This document shows positions 24,371-32,888 of a DNA stretch of 49,159 nt, piece after piece (within the stretch, counting starts at the first letter, position 1; the number at the start of each line of letters is the position of its first letter). The translations under genes and the position numbers were made by a program. The stretch lies in NCBI GenBank assembly GCA_945836755.1, contig CAMAMB010000013.1, positions 1-49,159 of the forward strand. The letters run 5' to 3'. Under the pieces are notes generated by a model. The model saw only the letters and a list, made by a program, of their open reading frames with translations. It was not told where the DNA came from and made no database searches. This DNA comes from an uncultured Bacteroidales bacterium. Lineage in GTDB: Bacteria > Bacteroidota > Bacteroidia > Bacteroidales > Bacteroidaceae.

Positions 24371-25288
24371 ATGTTTACTAATCGCAGCCTCGTATCTATA
24401 GCCAACCTCACCCGCGAGGATATCATGCACCTTATCCATCAAGCTGAGCAGTTTGAAGCACAGCCCAACCGAACGATGCTCTCCGACAAGGTGGTCGCAA
24501 CGCTTTTCTTCGAGCCCTCTACACGTACCCGCCTGTCGTTTGAAACCGCGGCCAACCGCCTCGGTGCGCGTGTCATAGGCTTTACTGACCCCAAGGTGAC
24601 AAGCTCAACCAAGGGAGAGACGCTGAAGGATACCATCATGATGGTGAGCAACTATGCCGATGTCATTGTCATGCGGCATTACTTAGAAGGTGCTGCCCGT
24701 TATGCCGCCGAAATCTCTCCGGTGCCAGTCATCAATGCTGGCGACGGAGCCAACCAGCATCCCACGCAGACCCTGCTTGACCTCTACAGCATCTATAAGA
24801 CGCAGGGCTCGCTTGACAACCTGAATATCTATTTGGTGGGAGATTTGAAGTACGGCCGCACTGTACATTCCCTGCTGATGGCCATGCGCCACTTCCATCC
24901 TACGTTCCACTTCATCGCTCCGCGCGAGCTGGCTATGCCGGACGAGTATAAGCTATACTGCCGGCAGTACCATATCAGCTATGTGGAGCATGAGGATTTC
25001 AATGCTGGCGTGATAGCTGATGCGGACATCCTCTATATGACCCGCGTGCAGCGTGAGCGTTTCACTGACCTCATGGAGTATGAGCGGGTGAAGGACGTAT
25101 ATATATTGCGTGCCCAGATGCTGAAGGAGGCCAAACCCAATATGAAAATTTTGCACCCCCTGCCGCGAGTGAACGAGATAGCCTACGACGTGGATGAAGA
25201 TCCTCATGCCTACTACTTCGAGCAGGCACGCAATGGCCTCTACGCCCGTCAGGCCATCATTGCCCATGTGCTTAACATGGACCTCTAA
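24371..25288 (+). CDS. pyrB: Aspartate carbamoyltransferase catalytic subunit
   Basis: A 305-residue ATCase catalytic chain: carbamoyl phosphate plus aspartate gives carbamoyl aspartate in pyrimidine synthesis. The carbamoyl-phosphate site is FEPSTRTR (residues 47-54). Further motifs are [26 protein letters not shown] and HPLPRVNEI. Length is standard. It lies 62 bp upstream of the regulatory subunit gene. Confidence 0.97.
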   Translation: MFTNRSLVSIANLTREDIMHLIHQAEQFEAQPNRTMLSDKVVATLFFEPSTRTRLSFETAANRLGARVIGFTDPKVTSSTKGETLKDTIMMVSNYADVIVMRHYLEGAARYAAEISPVPVINAGDGANQHPTQTLLDLYSIYKTQGSLDNLNIYLVGDLKYGRTVHSLLMAMRHFHPTFHFIAPRELAMPDEYKLYCRQYHISYVEHEDFNAGVIADADILYMTRVQRERFTDLMEYERVKDVYILRAQMLKEAKPNMKILHPLPRVNEIAYDVDEDPHAYYFEQARNGLYARQAIIAHVLNMDL

Positions 25289-25350
25289 CCCAGCACGGTT
25301 CCTTTAGTCCCCGTCGCCGGATAATCATCCTCCTAACAAGTTCCCCTTCT

Positions 25351-25809
25351 ATGAAACGTGAAGAACTGATGGTCGCTGCAATCAAGAACGGCACCGTCAT
25401 CGACCACATCCCATCCTCCAAGCTTTTTCAGGTGGTACGCCTGCTCCACCTCGAAGACATCCGCCACTCCTCTATCATGGTGGGCTACAATCTTCAAAGT
25501 AGCAAGATGGGCCACAAGAGTATCATCAAGGTGAGTGACAAGTACTTCACCGACACCGAGCTGAATATGCTGAGCGTCGTAGCCCCTAACGTCACCCTTT
25601 GTATCATCCGCGATTACGAGGTGGTAGAGAAGAAGTGTGTCGCCCTGCCTGAGACCCTGACGGGGATAGTGAAGTGTGCCAACCCCAAGTGTATTACCAA
25701 CAATGAGCCTATGGCCACGCGCTTCAAGGTGACTGACGCAGAGCACGGTGTGCTTCAGTGTCAGTACTGTGAGAAAGAACAGCGCGTCGAGGATGTTCGC
25801 CTTGTCTGA
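25351..25809 (+). CDS. pyrI: Aspartate carbamoyltransferase regulatory subunit
   Basis: A 152-residue PyrI. The N-terminal allosteric domain ([14 protein letters not shown]) binds nucleotides. The C-terminal zinc domain has all four cysteines (CANPKC and CQYC), which hold the contact to PyrB. Presence of pyrI implies allosterically controlled ATCase with the class B type holoenzyme. It is paired with pyrB. Confidence 0.97.
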   Translation: MKREELMVAAIKNGTVIDHIPSSKLFQVVRLLHLEDIRHSSIMVGYNLQSSKMGHKSIIKVSDKYFTDTELNMLSVVAPNVTLCIIRDYEVVEKKCVALPETLTGIVKCANPKCITNNEPMATRFKVTDAEHGVLQCQYCEKEQRVEDVRLV

Positions 25810-25848
25810 CAGCCACCATAGCCCACTGTCCCATCGCCTCCCTGCCTT

Positions 25849-26427
25849 ATGAAACAAGATTGGAAGCCCGGCACCATGATTTATCCTCTGCCGGCTCTGC
25901 TGGTCAGTTGTGGTGACGCACCGGAGAATTTCAATGTGTTCACCGTGGCCTGGGCCGGTACGGTATGTACCAACCCTCCCATGTGCTCCATCTCCGTGCG
26001 CCCCGAGCGGCATAGTTACGACCTGATATGCCGCACCATGGAGTTCGTGATTAACCTTACCACAGAGCCCATGGCACGTGCCACGGATTGGTGTGGCGTG
26101 AAGTCCGGGCGCGAGGTCAACAAGTTTGAAGCCATGGGGCTTACCCCTGAGCCGGCCCGTTACGTCAAGGCACCTATCATCAAGGAGTCGCCCCTCAGCA
26201 TAGAGTGTAAGGTAAGGGAGATATTGAAACTCGGCTCCCATGATATGTTCCTGGCCGATGTGGTCAACGTGAAGGCTGACGATGCCTTTCTCGACGCCGC
26301 TGGTAAGTGGCATCTTGACCAGTCTTCCCCTTTGGTCTACCTCCATGGGGCCTACTATGGGCTCGGCCCGCTGATAGGCCGCTTCGGCTGGTCGGTGTGC
26401 AAGCGAGGCGACGAGGCTACCACCTGA
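25849..26427 (+). CDS. Flavin reductase-like domain protein
   Basis: A 192-residue FMN-binding split-barrel protein. Family pattern is visible as YPLPALLVSCGDAPENFNVFTVAWAGTVCTNPP, SVRPERHSYDL and FVINLTT. These proteins bind FMN and reduce flavins or act as NAD(P)H-dependent oxidoreductases. The specific electron partner is unknown. It lies 39 bp after pyrI and may be cotranscribed, but no functional link to pyrimidine synthesis is apparent. Confidence 0.85.
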   Translation: MKQDWKPGTMIYPLPALLVSCGDAPENFNVFTVAWAGTVCTNPPMCSISVRPERHSYDLICRTMEFVINLTTEPMARATDWCGVKSGREVNKFEAMGLTPEPARYVKAPIIKESPLSIECKVREILKLGSHDMFLADVVNVKADDAFLDAAGKWHLDQSSPLVYLHGAYYGLGPLIGRFGWSVCKRGDEATT

Positions 26428-26516
26428 CCTTCCCGGGTAGGAGGGCAGGCAACCGACGCCCCTCCTTGTCCTTCCCTGAGACAGATATATTATTCACCCA
26501 GCAAATACTTTTTATT

Positions 26517-29500
26517 ATGATCCACCAAACTTGTACACAACGAGTTACCGCCTTGCAACTCTTCTTGGCGGTGCTTGCATCCTTGTGCTGCGCCATCGTT
26601 CAGGTGCGAGCCCAGTCGACGTACACCATCTATCCTATCCCTCACCAGGTGACCTACGCCTCTGATAATCTTCGCTTCACCAAAAAAGTGGAGGTGATTT
26701 GTGGGGAAGGTATTGACCAAGCCACGAAGAACCGTGCAGAAGAGGTGCTCAAAGCCCACGGTCTGGAAGCCATGTTCATTGACGCTTCCACCGGAGACCC
26801 CGTTTCCGTCCTGCTGCTTGGCATCAACGGAGATAACTCCGAAGCGGATACCAGGGTTGACATCTTAGGTCTCTCCAGGGAGGTTTTCAACGTGCCCGAC
26901 AAATTTGACCGCCACCTTCTCCACGTTTGTGACAATGGTGAACAAATGGCATCTGTTGTTATTTTGGGAGAACACACCGACGCTGTCTTCTTTGCGCTAG
27001 CCTCACTCGACCAGATGTTGGACAAAGGCACCGAGAATTTGTCCGGCGTCACCATCAATGACTACGCCGACATGCAAAGCCGTGGCCTGGTCGAAGGATA
27101 CTATGGCTATCCCTACAGCATCGAGGTCAAGAAAGATCTCATGCACTTTATGAAGCGTTACAAGATGAACACATATCTCTACGGCGCGAAGAGCGACCCT
27201 TACCACTCTCAGTATTGGAAGGACGCTTATCCTACTTCCATCTCTGATGAGCAGGAGGCTAACGGGTGGCTCTCGCAGGACATGGTCAAGGAAATCTCTG
27301 CCACGTCGGCCGCCACTAAGGTCAATTTCATCTGGGCCATACATCCGGGCAACAACTACTCCAACAGCTCCACTGCCATCGCTGACATCATGAGCAAGTA
27401 CGAGAAGATGTACAACCTCGGCGTGCGCCAGTTCGCCGTCTTTGTGGACGACGTTGCCGTTCCCAATACGGCTTCTGAGTACAAGCTGGTGGCCGACCGC
27501 CTTACCGAGCTGCAAAGAGCCATCGAGGCTAAATGGAACACCGCCGATGCTGCCCCGGCAGACACGGTCCGTCCCATTCACTTCGTGCCCCACATCTACT
27601 GTCGTACCTTTGCGGCCACGCAGGAGCAGTATGATTCCTATTTCAGCGCACTTGCGGCCACACCTTCCTATGTGACTATCTACACCACGGGCTGGGGCGT
27701 CTGGTCTGTGCCCAATGCCGGCGACTTCCAGACACCTCGCACTCCGCTGGGCCGTAAAGTAGCCTGGTGGTGGAACTACCCCTGCAATGACAATGCAGAC
27801 GGCCAGATATATCCCATGGACATGTATTCCAACTTCTACGACCTGCCTGCCGTCAACTCTAACGCCACAGTGCCTGCCGACCTCTCCGGCGGCTTGGGCA
27901 TCGTGAGCAACCCCATGCAGCAGGGAGAAGTGGCTAAGACCCCTCTCTTCAGCGTGGCCGACTATGTGTGGAACACCTCAGGCTTCAGCAACACGTCGTC
28001 GTGGGAGGCTTCCTTCCACGCAGTACTTCCCGACAACGCCCCAGCCCGTGAGGCATACCGTGCCCTCGCGCCTTACCTGCGTTATAATGATATGGACAAT
28101 CAGGCCCTTATCGCTGCCTACGAGCAGAATGCCGACCCCACGGCGCTCTTAGAGGTCATGAATGCCATCAACGACAATTGCGAGGTGCTCAAGGGCTTGG
28201 AAACCTCTGAGACCGAGAGCGAGCGCCTGCTCTGGCGTGACCTCCGTCCTTGGGTGCTGAAGTTGCAGTACATGGCCACCATCACCAAGCAGCTCCTCCA
28301 GGCCTCTACCCTCGATCCTGCCAATGAAGATGACGCTCAGGCCTTAGCTGCCGCCTGTCTGGCTGCCAGCCACCTCAATTCCAACGAAGACTTCTACGTC
28401 GCAGCCCTCGAGGGAATGGGCACAGCCATCAGCGTATCGCATACCCTGGCCAAGCCTTCCCACAAATATCTCAATGAGTTTATTCCCCGTCTCGCAGCAA
28501 AGGTCGGCGCCCTGCTCATCGATACTCCCGCTCCCACCAAGGCAGTAGGCGTGACCAATCAGGAAGGCGTCAACGTGCGCGTAGGTGGCTCTTCCACCAT
28601 CTACCCCATACTCAGTGCCACTGTTCTCCAGCCCGGCAAGTATGTCGGCATACAGCTGCCGCGTCCCACTCTGCTTTCTGCCATCACCGTGGCCGATACC
28701 CTCTACACCCGCCATGCAGTCTTGTATAGCTCCAATGGCAAGAAGTGGACGCGCATCACCCAGAACAGGGTAACGACCGACGAGAAAGTACGCTATGTCT
28801 GCGTCTACAACGACACCGATGCCCCTATGCCCATCAAGCTCGCCGCCACCAGCATCAAGGTCGTGGCCATTCCGTCTGTCTCGGTGAAGGCCGATGCCAC
28901 TACCATCCCCGATGGGCCTATCTGGGAAAATCACGACAAGCAGTACATGTACGACGGTAACTACAACACCTTCGTCTGTCTCAACCAGAACCAGCGCAAC
29001 GGCGACGTCTATACGCTCGCCCTCACTAAGTCCGCCACCATCAGGAACGTGCGTATAGCCATGGGCACAACCAACGGCGACTACATGCTCGAGGGACGCG
29101 TGCAAATCTCAGCCGATGGTGAGACCTGGACCGACCTCAACGTGGCAGGCACTTCTTCCCCCGTCTATACGCTCAGCCTTCCCCAGAACGTGAAGTACAG
29201 CAATGAGGTTACGTTCTGCGACTTCGACGGAGACATGCAGTCGGCCGCCTTTGTCCGCCTCGTGCTTACCCGCCCCAATACAGCCAAGTGGCTGCGCCTT
29301 TACGAGATAGAGGTTAACGGCAACGCCCTGCTGAAGCCTCAGGCTGAGGATGGCAATGGCAATGTAGTGCCTGCTGTCTGCGATGCCGACCTTACCACCA
29401 AGCCCGCCGGCATTGCTACCAATTCCCTCATCTACAATTTCCAGAACATCGTCCCCTTGGCCAGCGTCGACCTCGTATGCTTGCCTGAAGAGGCCAAGGC

Positions 29501-29966
29501 TGCCAATCTCAAGGTGCAGTTCACTTACGATGGCGGCTACTGGTACGACCTCACCCTGCCCTCCGATCTCAAGGTCCTTACGCGCATTGACCTCTCGCAG
29601 CGCAGCCGTATCAGTGCCTTGCGCCTTACATGGACCGGTAGCAATCTGCCTGTCTACGAGATAGTGGAACATCTCAACCCGGCCTCTGACGCTCCCATCT
29701 TTACGGGTATCGCTCAGCCTTCTGCCGCGTCGGCAGTCACGGCTCAGCCTCAGTTTTTCGTCAAGGGCGGAGTGCTTTCGGGCACCAACCTGGAAGAGGT
29801 GAAGCGTCTCAGCATCTATGCCCCCGACGGCCGCCGCCTTCAGAGCGTTTCGTTGCAGGGTCAGGGCCTTTGGCATCTCCCTCTTTCGGCTGCTATGCCC
29901 CGCATGCTCGTTGTCCTTGCCACTCTCCGCTCGGGTGAAGAGGTATCTTTCAAACTGGCCTGGTAG
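26517..29966 (+). CDS. GH84 beta-N-acetylglucosaminidase (O-GlcNAcase-like), multidomain, secreted
   Basis: A 1149-residue exported enzyme. The signal peptide ends near VRAQS (residue 33). A GH20b-like N-terminal domain follows (YTIYPIPHQVTY). The GH84 catalytic domain begins around 185 with RGLVEGYYGYPYS, and the catalytic Asp pair is FVDDVAV (Asp311 and Asp312). A helical region covers roughly 490-680. Two discoidin-like (F5/8C) modules span about 760-1080 (MYDGNYNTF, RVQISADGETWTDL, FTYDGGYWYDL). The last 65 residues (RLSIYAPDGRRLQS ... SFKLAW) resemble a T9SS C-terminal sorting domain. Bacteroides GH84 enzymes are about 740 aa, so this is longer. The start at 26517 gives the signal peptide. 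Mucin or host glycans are likely substrates. Confidence 0.88.
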   Translation: MIHQTCTQRVTALQLFLAVLASLCCAIVQVRAQSTYTIYPIPHQVTYASDNLRFTKKVEVICGEGIDQATKNRAEEVLKAHGLEAMFIDASTGDPVSVLLLGINGDNSEADTRVDILGLSREVFNVPDKFDRHLLHVCDNGEQMASVVILGEHTDAVFFALASLDQMLDKGTENLSGVTINDYADMQSRGLVEGYYGYPYSIEVKKDLMHFMKRYKMNTYLYGAKSDPYHSQYWKDAYPTSISDEQEANGWLSQDMVKEISATSAATKVNFIWAIHPGNNYSNSSTAIADIMSKYEKMYNLGVRQFAVFVDDVAVPNTASEYKLVADRLTELQRAIEAKWNTADAAPADTVRPIHFVPHIYCRTFAATQEQYDSYFSALAATPSYVTIYTTGWGVWSVPNAGDFQTPRTPLGRKVAWWWNYPCNDNADGQIYPMDMYSNFYDLPAVNSNATVPADLSGGLGIVSNPMQQGEVAKTPLFSVADYVWNTSGFSNTSSWEASFHAVLPDNAPAREAYRALAPYLRYNDMDNQALIAAYEQNADPTALLEVMNAINDNCEVLKGLETSETESERLLWRDLRPWVLKLQYMATITKQLLQASTLDPANEDDAQALAAACLAASHLNSNEDFYVAALEGMGTAISVSHTLAKPSHKYLNEFIPRLAAKVGALLIDTPAPTKAVGVTNQEGVNVRVGGSSTIYPILSATVLQPGKYVGIQLPRPTLLSAITVADTLYTRHAVLYSSNGKKWTRITQNRVTTDEKVRYVCVYNDTDAPMPIKLAATSIKVVAIPSVSVKADATTIPDGPIWENHDKQYMYDGNYNTFVCLNQNQRNGDVYTLALTKSATIRNVRIAMGTTNGDYMLEGRVQISADGETWTDLNVAGTSSPVYTLSLPQNVKYSNEVTFCDFDGDMQSAAFVRLVLTRPNTAKWLRLYEIEVNGNALLKPQAEDGNGNVVPAVCDADLTTKPAGIATNSLIYNFQNIVPLASVDLVCLPEEAKAANLKVQFTYDGGYWYDLTLPSDLKVLTRIDLSQRSRISALRLTWTGSNLPVYEIVEHLNPASDAPIFTGIAQPSAASAVTAQPQFFVKGGVLSGTNLEEVKRLSIYAPDGRRLQSVSLQGQGLWHLPLSAAMPRMLVVLATLRSGEEVSFKLAW

Positions 29967-29989
29967 TCTGTCTTTTTCTTCACAATGAT

Positions 29990-30028
29990 AATAAGGAGCA
30001 CCCTCTTCTGCTGGGGGTGCTCCTTATT
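29990..30028 (+). terminator. Terminator between convergent genes
   Basis: A 14-bp perfect stem AATAAGGAGCACCC / GGGTGCTCCTTATT lies 23 bp past the GH84 stop and about 40 bp past the end of the exonuclease gene on the other strand. It may work in both directions. Confidence 0.7.
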
Positions 30029-30068
30029 CTATGTCGGTGGGATGTCGCGCTCTTGCCGCAACTTGGGG

Positions 30069-30563
30069 CTATAAGATGCGGAGGGCGATGGCGGCGCAGG
30101 CCTCGGCATCGGCCAGGGCGTGGTGATGGCGGGTGAGGTCGTAGCCACAATGCCGGGCCACGGTGTGCAGCTGATGGTTGGGCAATGCCCGTCCCCACTT
30201 GCGGCGCGAGGCCCGGCAGGTACAGTAGAAGCGGTAGCCCGGGTAGTCCATGCCGTAGACCTTGAAGACGGCCTTCAGACAGCTTTCGTCGAAGGGGCTG
30301 TGATGGGCCACCAAGGGCAGGCCGGCTATCTTCGGCTCAATCTCCCGCCACACGGCCGGAAAGCATGGCGCGTCTTTGCAGTCGGCTGCAGTCAGACCGT
30401 GCACCTGCACGTTCCAGTAGCTGAAGTAGTCGGGCTCGGGGGCTATGAGGCTGTAGTATTTGTCTACTATCTGCCCGCCGCGCACAATGACCACACCTAC
30501 GCTACACACGCTGGAGTGTGCCGAGTTGGCTGTCTCGAAGTCTATCGCTGCGAAGTCTTGCAT
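30069..30563 (-). CDS. DEDDh 3'-5' exonuclease, DnaQ-like
   Basis: A 164-residue stand-alone exonuclease domain. The acidic residues are visible: Asp8 and Glu10 in AAIDFETAN, Asp92 in HHSPFDESCL, and HHALADAE (His147, Asp152) at the C-terminus. Such proteins degrade DNA or RNA 3' ends and resemble the proofreading subunit epsilon but without its polymerase-binding tail. It is the last gene of the minus-strand cluster HU-like / Nudix / cystatin-like / exonuclease, 38 bp after the cystatin-like gene. Confidence 0.88.
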   Translation of the reverse strand: MQDFAAIDFETANSAHSSVCSVGVVIVRGGQIVDKYYSLIAPEPDYFSYWNVQVHGLTAADCKDAPCFPAVWREIEPKIAGLPLVAHHSPFDESCLKAVFKVYGMDYPGYRFYCTCRASRRKWGRALPNHQLHTVARHCGYDLTRHHHALADAEACAAIALRIL

Positions 30564-30601
30564 AAGGCTCAGGTAAAGGGTTGAAACATGGGGAAGAGGC
30601 G

Positions 30602-30952
30602 TCAGCGTTGCGGCTTAGTGGCTTTCTTCGTCGCGGTGATGCTCACAACGCTTGGCTCCCCCTGGTCGGGCAGGGGAACGTAAATAACGACTTCTGCATC
30701 GTTTCCGTCAGCGTCGACGCAGAGATACTTGTAGTTCATGCCTGCTACCACCTGGCGGGCCACTTTCTTGATCTTCAGGCCCTGCATCCGGTCATTGGTG
30801 GCTACCTTGCTGAACAGCCGTATTTCTTCGGTGGTGGGACGTTTGGCTTTGTCGTAGCCCCCCGTCATGGCGGGCGTCTTACAGCCTGTCAGCGCGGTGG
30901 TCATGGTGAGGGCGACCGCAGCGGCAAGGGTGGGGAAGGAGAGTAGTTTCAT
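30602..30952 (-). CDS. Cystatin-like lipoprotein, predicted cysteine protease inhibitor
   Basis: A 116-residue lipoprotein (signal ending LTGC, Cys24). The mature part reads like a eukaryotic stefin. A Gly pair in MTGGYDKAKRPTTEEI (Gly31-Gly32) matches the N-terminal trunk. A helix follows. The first hairpin is the cystatin signature QVVAGMNY (67-74), and a second loop is LPDQGEP (94-100), like the LPGQNE loop of stefin A. All three papain-contacting elements are therefore present. A longer frame upstream lacks protein character and overlaps the Nudix gene. Inhibition of C1A proteases is inferred, not shown. Confidence 0.75.
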   Translation of the reverse strand: MKLLSFPTLAAAVALTMTTALTGCKTPAMTGGYDKAKRPTTEEIRLFSKVATNDRMQGLKIKKVARQVVAGMNYKYLCVDADGNDAEVVIYVPLPDQGEPSVVSITATKKATKPQR

Positions 30953-31005
30953 GGGGGGGGTGGGTGAAATCTGTGGGCGCGCTAAGGGGCAAGCTCCTGT
31001 GCTTG

Positions 31006-31596
31006 CTATCGGTCGTGGCCTTCTTCCGGCCCATCCGAGGGCAGCGCTTCGGTGGCAAAGAACTTCCAGAGAGGGGCGGCCATCATGGCCTGGTGCAGCT
31101 CGTCGCGGTGAAGCAGGGCCAGCACTTCGCTGCGCTCCATGAGCACCACGCTGATGTCTTCCGACGCTTCCAAGTGCTGGCTCGACACCTTCTCTACGCC
31201 TCGTGCCACGTAGGTATGGCTGTAATTGGTGCAGGCGCCGGCGTTGGGGCAGATGGTCATGAGGTGTTGCCACTCGCCGCCTCCGTAGCCCGTCTCTTCG
31301 TACAGCTCTCGCTTGGCAGCCTCGAGGGGGTCTTCGTTCGGTTCCACGCAGCCTGCCGGTATCTCGTAGGCCGTGAGGCCCGTGGCGTGGCGGTACTGGC
31401 GCTCCATCACAAACCTCCCATCAGGCGTTAAGGCAATGACATTGCAGAAGTCGGGATATTCCAACACGTAGAAGTCTTTTATCTCGGCCCCGGTCGGCAG
31501 CACTACATGGTCTCTCCGGGCCGTCAGCCAGGGGCGGCGATAGAGGTATTCGCTCTGAACGACTTTCCAGGCCATTGGGTCTTTCTTCTCTTCCAT
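31006..31596 (-). CDS. Nudix hydrolase, ADP-ribose pyrophosphatase-like
   Basis: A 196-residue hydrolase of nucleoside diphosphates linked to another group. The Nudix box is complete: Gly82, Glu88 and RELYEETG (96-103), preceded by YEIPAGCVEPNEDP. The upstream VMERQYRHATG segment is typical of ADP-ribose and ADP-sugar pyrophosphatases. Length fits that class. It lies 66 bp after the HU-like gene and 53 bp before the cystatin-like gene. Confidence 0.88.
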   Translation of the reverse strand: MEEKKDPMAWKVVQSEYLYRRPWLTARRDHVVLPTGAEIKDFYVLEYPDFCNVIALTPDGRFVMERQYRHATGLTAYEIPAGCVEPNEDPLEAAKRELYEETGYGGGEWQHLMTICPNAGACTNYSHTYVARGVEKVSSQHLEASEDISVVLMERSEVLALLHRDELHQAMMAAPLWKFFATEALPSDGPEEGHDR

Positions 31597-31662
31597 ATTC
31601 GGTAGGCGGATCGTGTGGCTATTATGAATGGTGAGGGTAGAGGTGACGTGCCGGATGGTTGC

Positions 31663-32310
31663 TCAGTCTTGCGCCACCGTCTCCTGAGGGCTGCTTTCGC
31701 CGGCAATCACGTAGTAAGGGGCGTGGCGCGTGCCCAGCTTCTTCAGCAGGCCCAGGTCCATCAGTTTCGTTATCCATTGGCGGGTCATGGCCCTGCTGTA
31801 GCCCGTGGCAGTCTGTATGTCAATGCGGCTCAGCATTTGCAGCCCGTGCTCAGTCATATAACGGTCCAGGTGGGCCATTATTTCGTCCGTGGTCCACTCG
31901 TAGACCGCCTTTCTCGGGGTCTGTGTCCTGTGGAAGGTGGCCTGCCGGATGGCGGCCCTCAGGCTTCGCTTGGCTCTGAAGCGCACGTCGTCTAAGTAGA
32001 GGCCGCGTGCCGTGAGTTTGTCGTCGGGCCGGGTGATGGGCTCTTCGCTGGCGATGGAGGCCGAGAAGGTGCCGATGCCTTCCAGCTCCACCCTCTCTCC
32101 GTTCTTCAGATGGCTGACGAGCACCTGCTTGAGCGCCTCGATTACGCCTTTCACGTCGGCCTCGGTGTGGGTGGTGGCTCGGTTGATTTCTTTGCAGATG
32201 TCCTCCGTCGTAGCTGTGCGTATGTTGCTGGCAACGGGGAAGTAAGCCTTAGCGGGCTCGTCTTTGGCATGTGGTATCTCTCTCAGGTCAAATTCGATGA
32301 TGTTTCCCAT
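31663..32310 (-). CDS. HU-like DNA-binding protein with C-terminal winged helix
   Basis: A 215-residue protein with a Bacteroidetes-type HU-related domain. It shows TTEDICKEINRATTHTEADVKGVIEALKQVLVSHLKNGERVELEGIGTF-like spacing, where hu-type GxGxF appears as GIGTF. The C-terminal 70 residues look like a winged helix (DEIMAHLDRYM, TATGYSRAMTRQWITKLMDLGLLKKLG). The start at 32310 (MGNIIEFDLREIP) is chosen; the 63 codons open upstream translate the 22-bp repeats. It heads the four-gene minus cluster and is divergent from pheT. Its leader carries the array at 32382-32469. Confidence 0.8.
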   Translation of the reverse strand: MGNIIEFDLREIPHAKDEPAKAYFPVASNIRTATTEDICKEINRATTHTEADVKGVIEALKQVLVSHLKNGERVELEGIGTFSASIASEEPITRPDDKLTARGLYLDDVRFRAKRSLRAAIRQATFHRTQTPRKAVYEWTTDEIMAHLDRYMTEHGLQMLSRIDIQTATGYSRAMTRQWITKLMDLGLLKKLGTRHAPYYVIAGESSPQETVAQD

Positions 32311-32381
32311 GGTGTGTGCTGATGTTGGATGCAGTGTGGTGAGTAGGAAAAGCCTTCCGGCTGTTACGCGAAGCAGCCTTT

Positions 32382-32469
32382 CCGGTGGTTTTCGGTCGGA
32401 AACAGATGTGGTTTCGGCCGAAAACAGATGTGGTTCCGGGCAGAAACAGATGTGGCTTCGGCCGAAACC
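32382..32469. repeat. Four-unit array with 22-bp period, TTTCGGCCGAAA core
   Basis: Units start at 32382, 32404, 32426 and 32448, exactly 22 bp apart. Three begin AGATGTGG; the strongest continues TTTCGGCCGAAAAC, containing the perfect palindrome TTTCGGCCGAAA (32412-32423). The first unit is degenerate (CCGGTGGTTTTCGG). The period, the AGATGT start and the GAAAAC-like end match the arrays at 10914 and 17965, but the middle differs. It falls in the inferred 5' leader of the HU-like gene. Confidence 0.85.
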
Positions 32470-32487
32470 ACTTCGCTCCGCGCCTTG

Positions 32488-32495
32488 CAAAGTTA
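32488..32495 (-). promoter_or_regulatory. -7 box for the HU-like gene cluster
   Basis: TAACTTTG on the minus strand matches TAnnTTTG. No TTG is found at the right distance. If used, transcription starts near 32481 and the repeat array lies in the leader. Confidence 0.5.
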
Positions 32496-32735
32496 ACAAG
32501 CTACCTTCAAATGTCGGCCATGAGAGGGTAAAAAATCATAGGCTCTACATGTTGTTTTCCCGAGAAACTTCGGTAGACATCGGTTTAGCCATTGCGCGAT
32601 CGCTCTCCCACGGTGGGGAGCAGGGTGGAGGGGACGGCATGAGACCTGCCCCGCCGCGGCTCGCGCCAGAGCTGCGGACGGTCACTTGTGAGGTCGCTGT
32701 GGCTCAGTTTTTAGACCAAGTAAAAGACTTGGGGG

Positions 32736-32766
32736 TTGGTCGTTAATAAAATATAGCGTAATTTTG
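32736..32766 (+). promoter_or_regulatory. Bacteroidetes-type promoter for pheT
   Basis: TTG (32736-32738), 20 bp spacer, TAATTTTG (32759-32766). The leader is about 115 nt. Confidence 0.75.
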
Positions 32767-32888
32767 CGCCACGAAATGAAGCCGAGGGTTCGTCGCAGCG
32801 TCCCAAAGGCTTTAGTCTATCTCATTGACTATCGAAATCAAACAAGTTACGGCGTGTGCCACCAAGGCTCGCGCAGATACTATCCACT

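Larger units (their letters stand above)
32311..32888. other. Divergent intergenic region between the HU-like gene and pheT
   Basis: Apart from the array (32382-32469) and the two promoters, no gene is seen. The stretch 32520-32730 shows nothing I can name. Confidence 0.5.

Noticed and set aside
25333-26346. A 337-codon open frame on the minus strand
   Set aside because: It covers pyrI and the flavin reductase-like gene, both well supported on the plus strand.
32311-32499. N-terminal extension of the HU-like protein
   Set aside because: The extra 63 codons translate the 22-bp repeat array and the -7 box. The HU-like domain begins naturally at the ATG at 32310.
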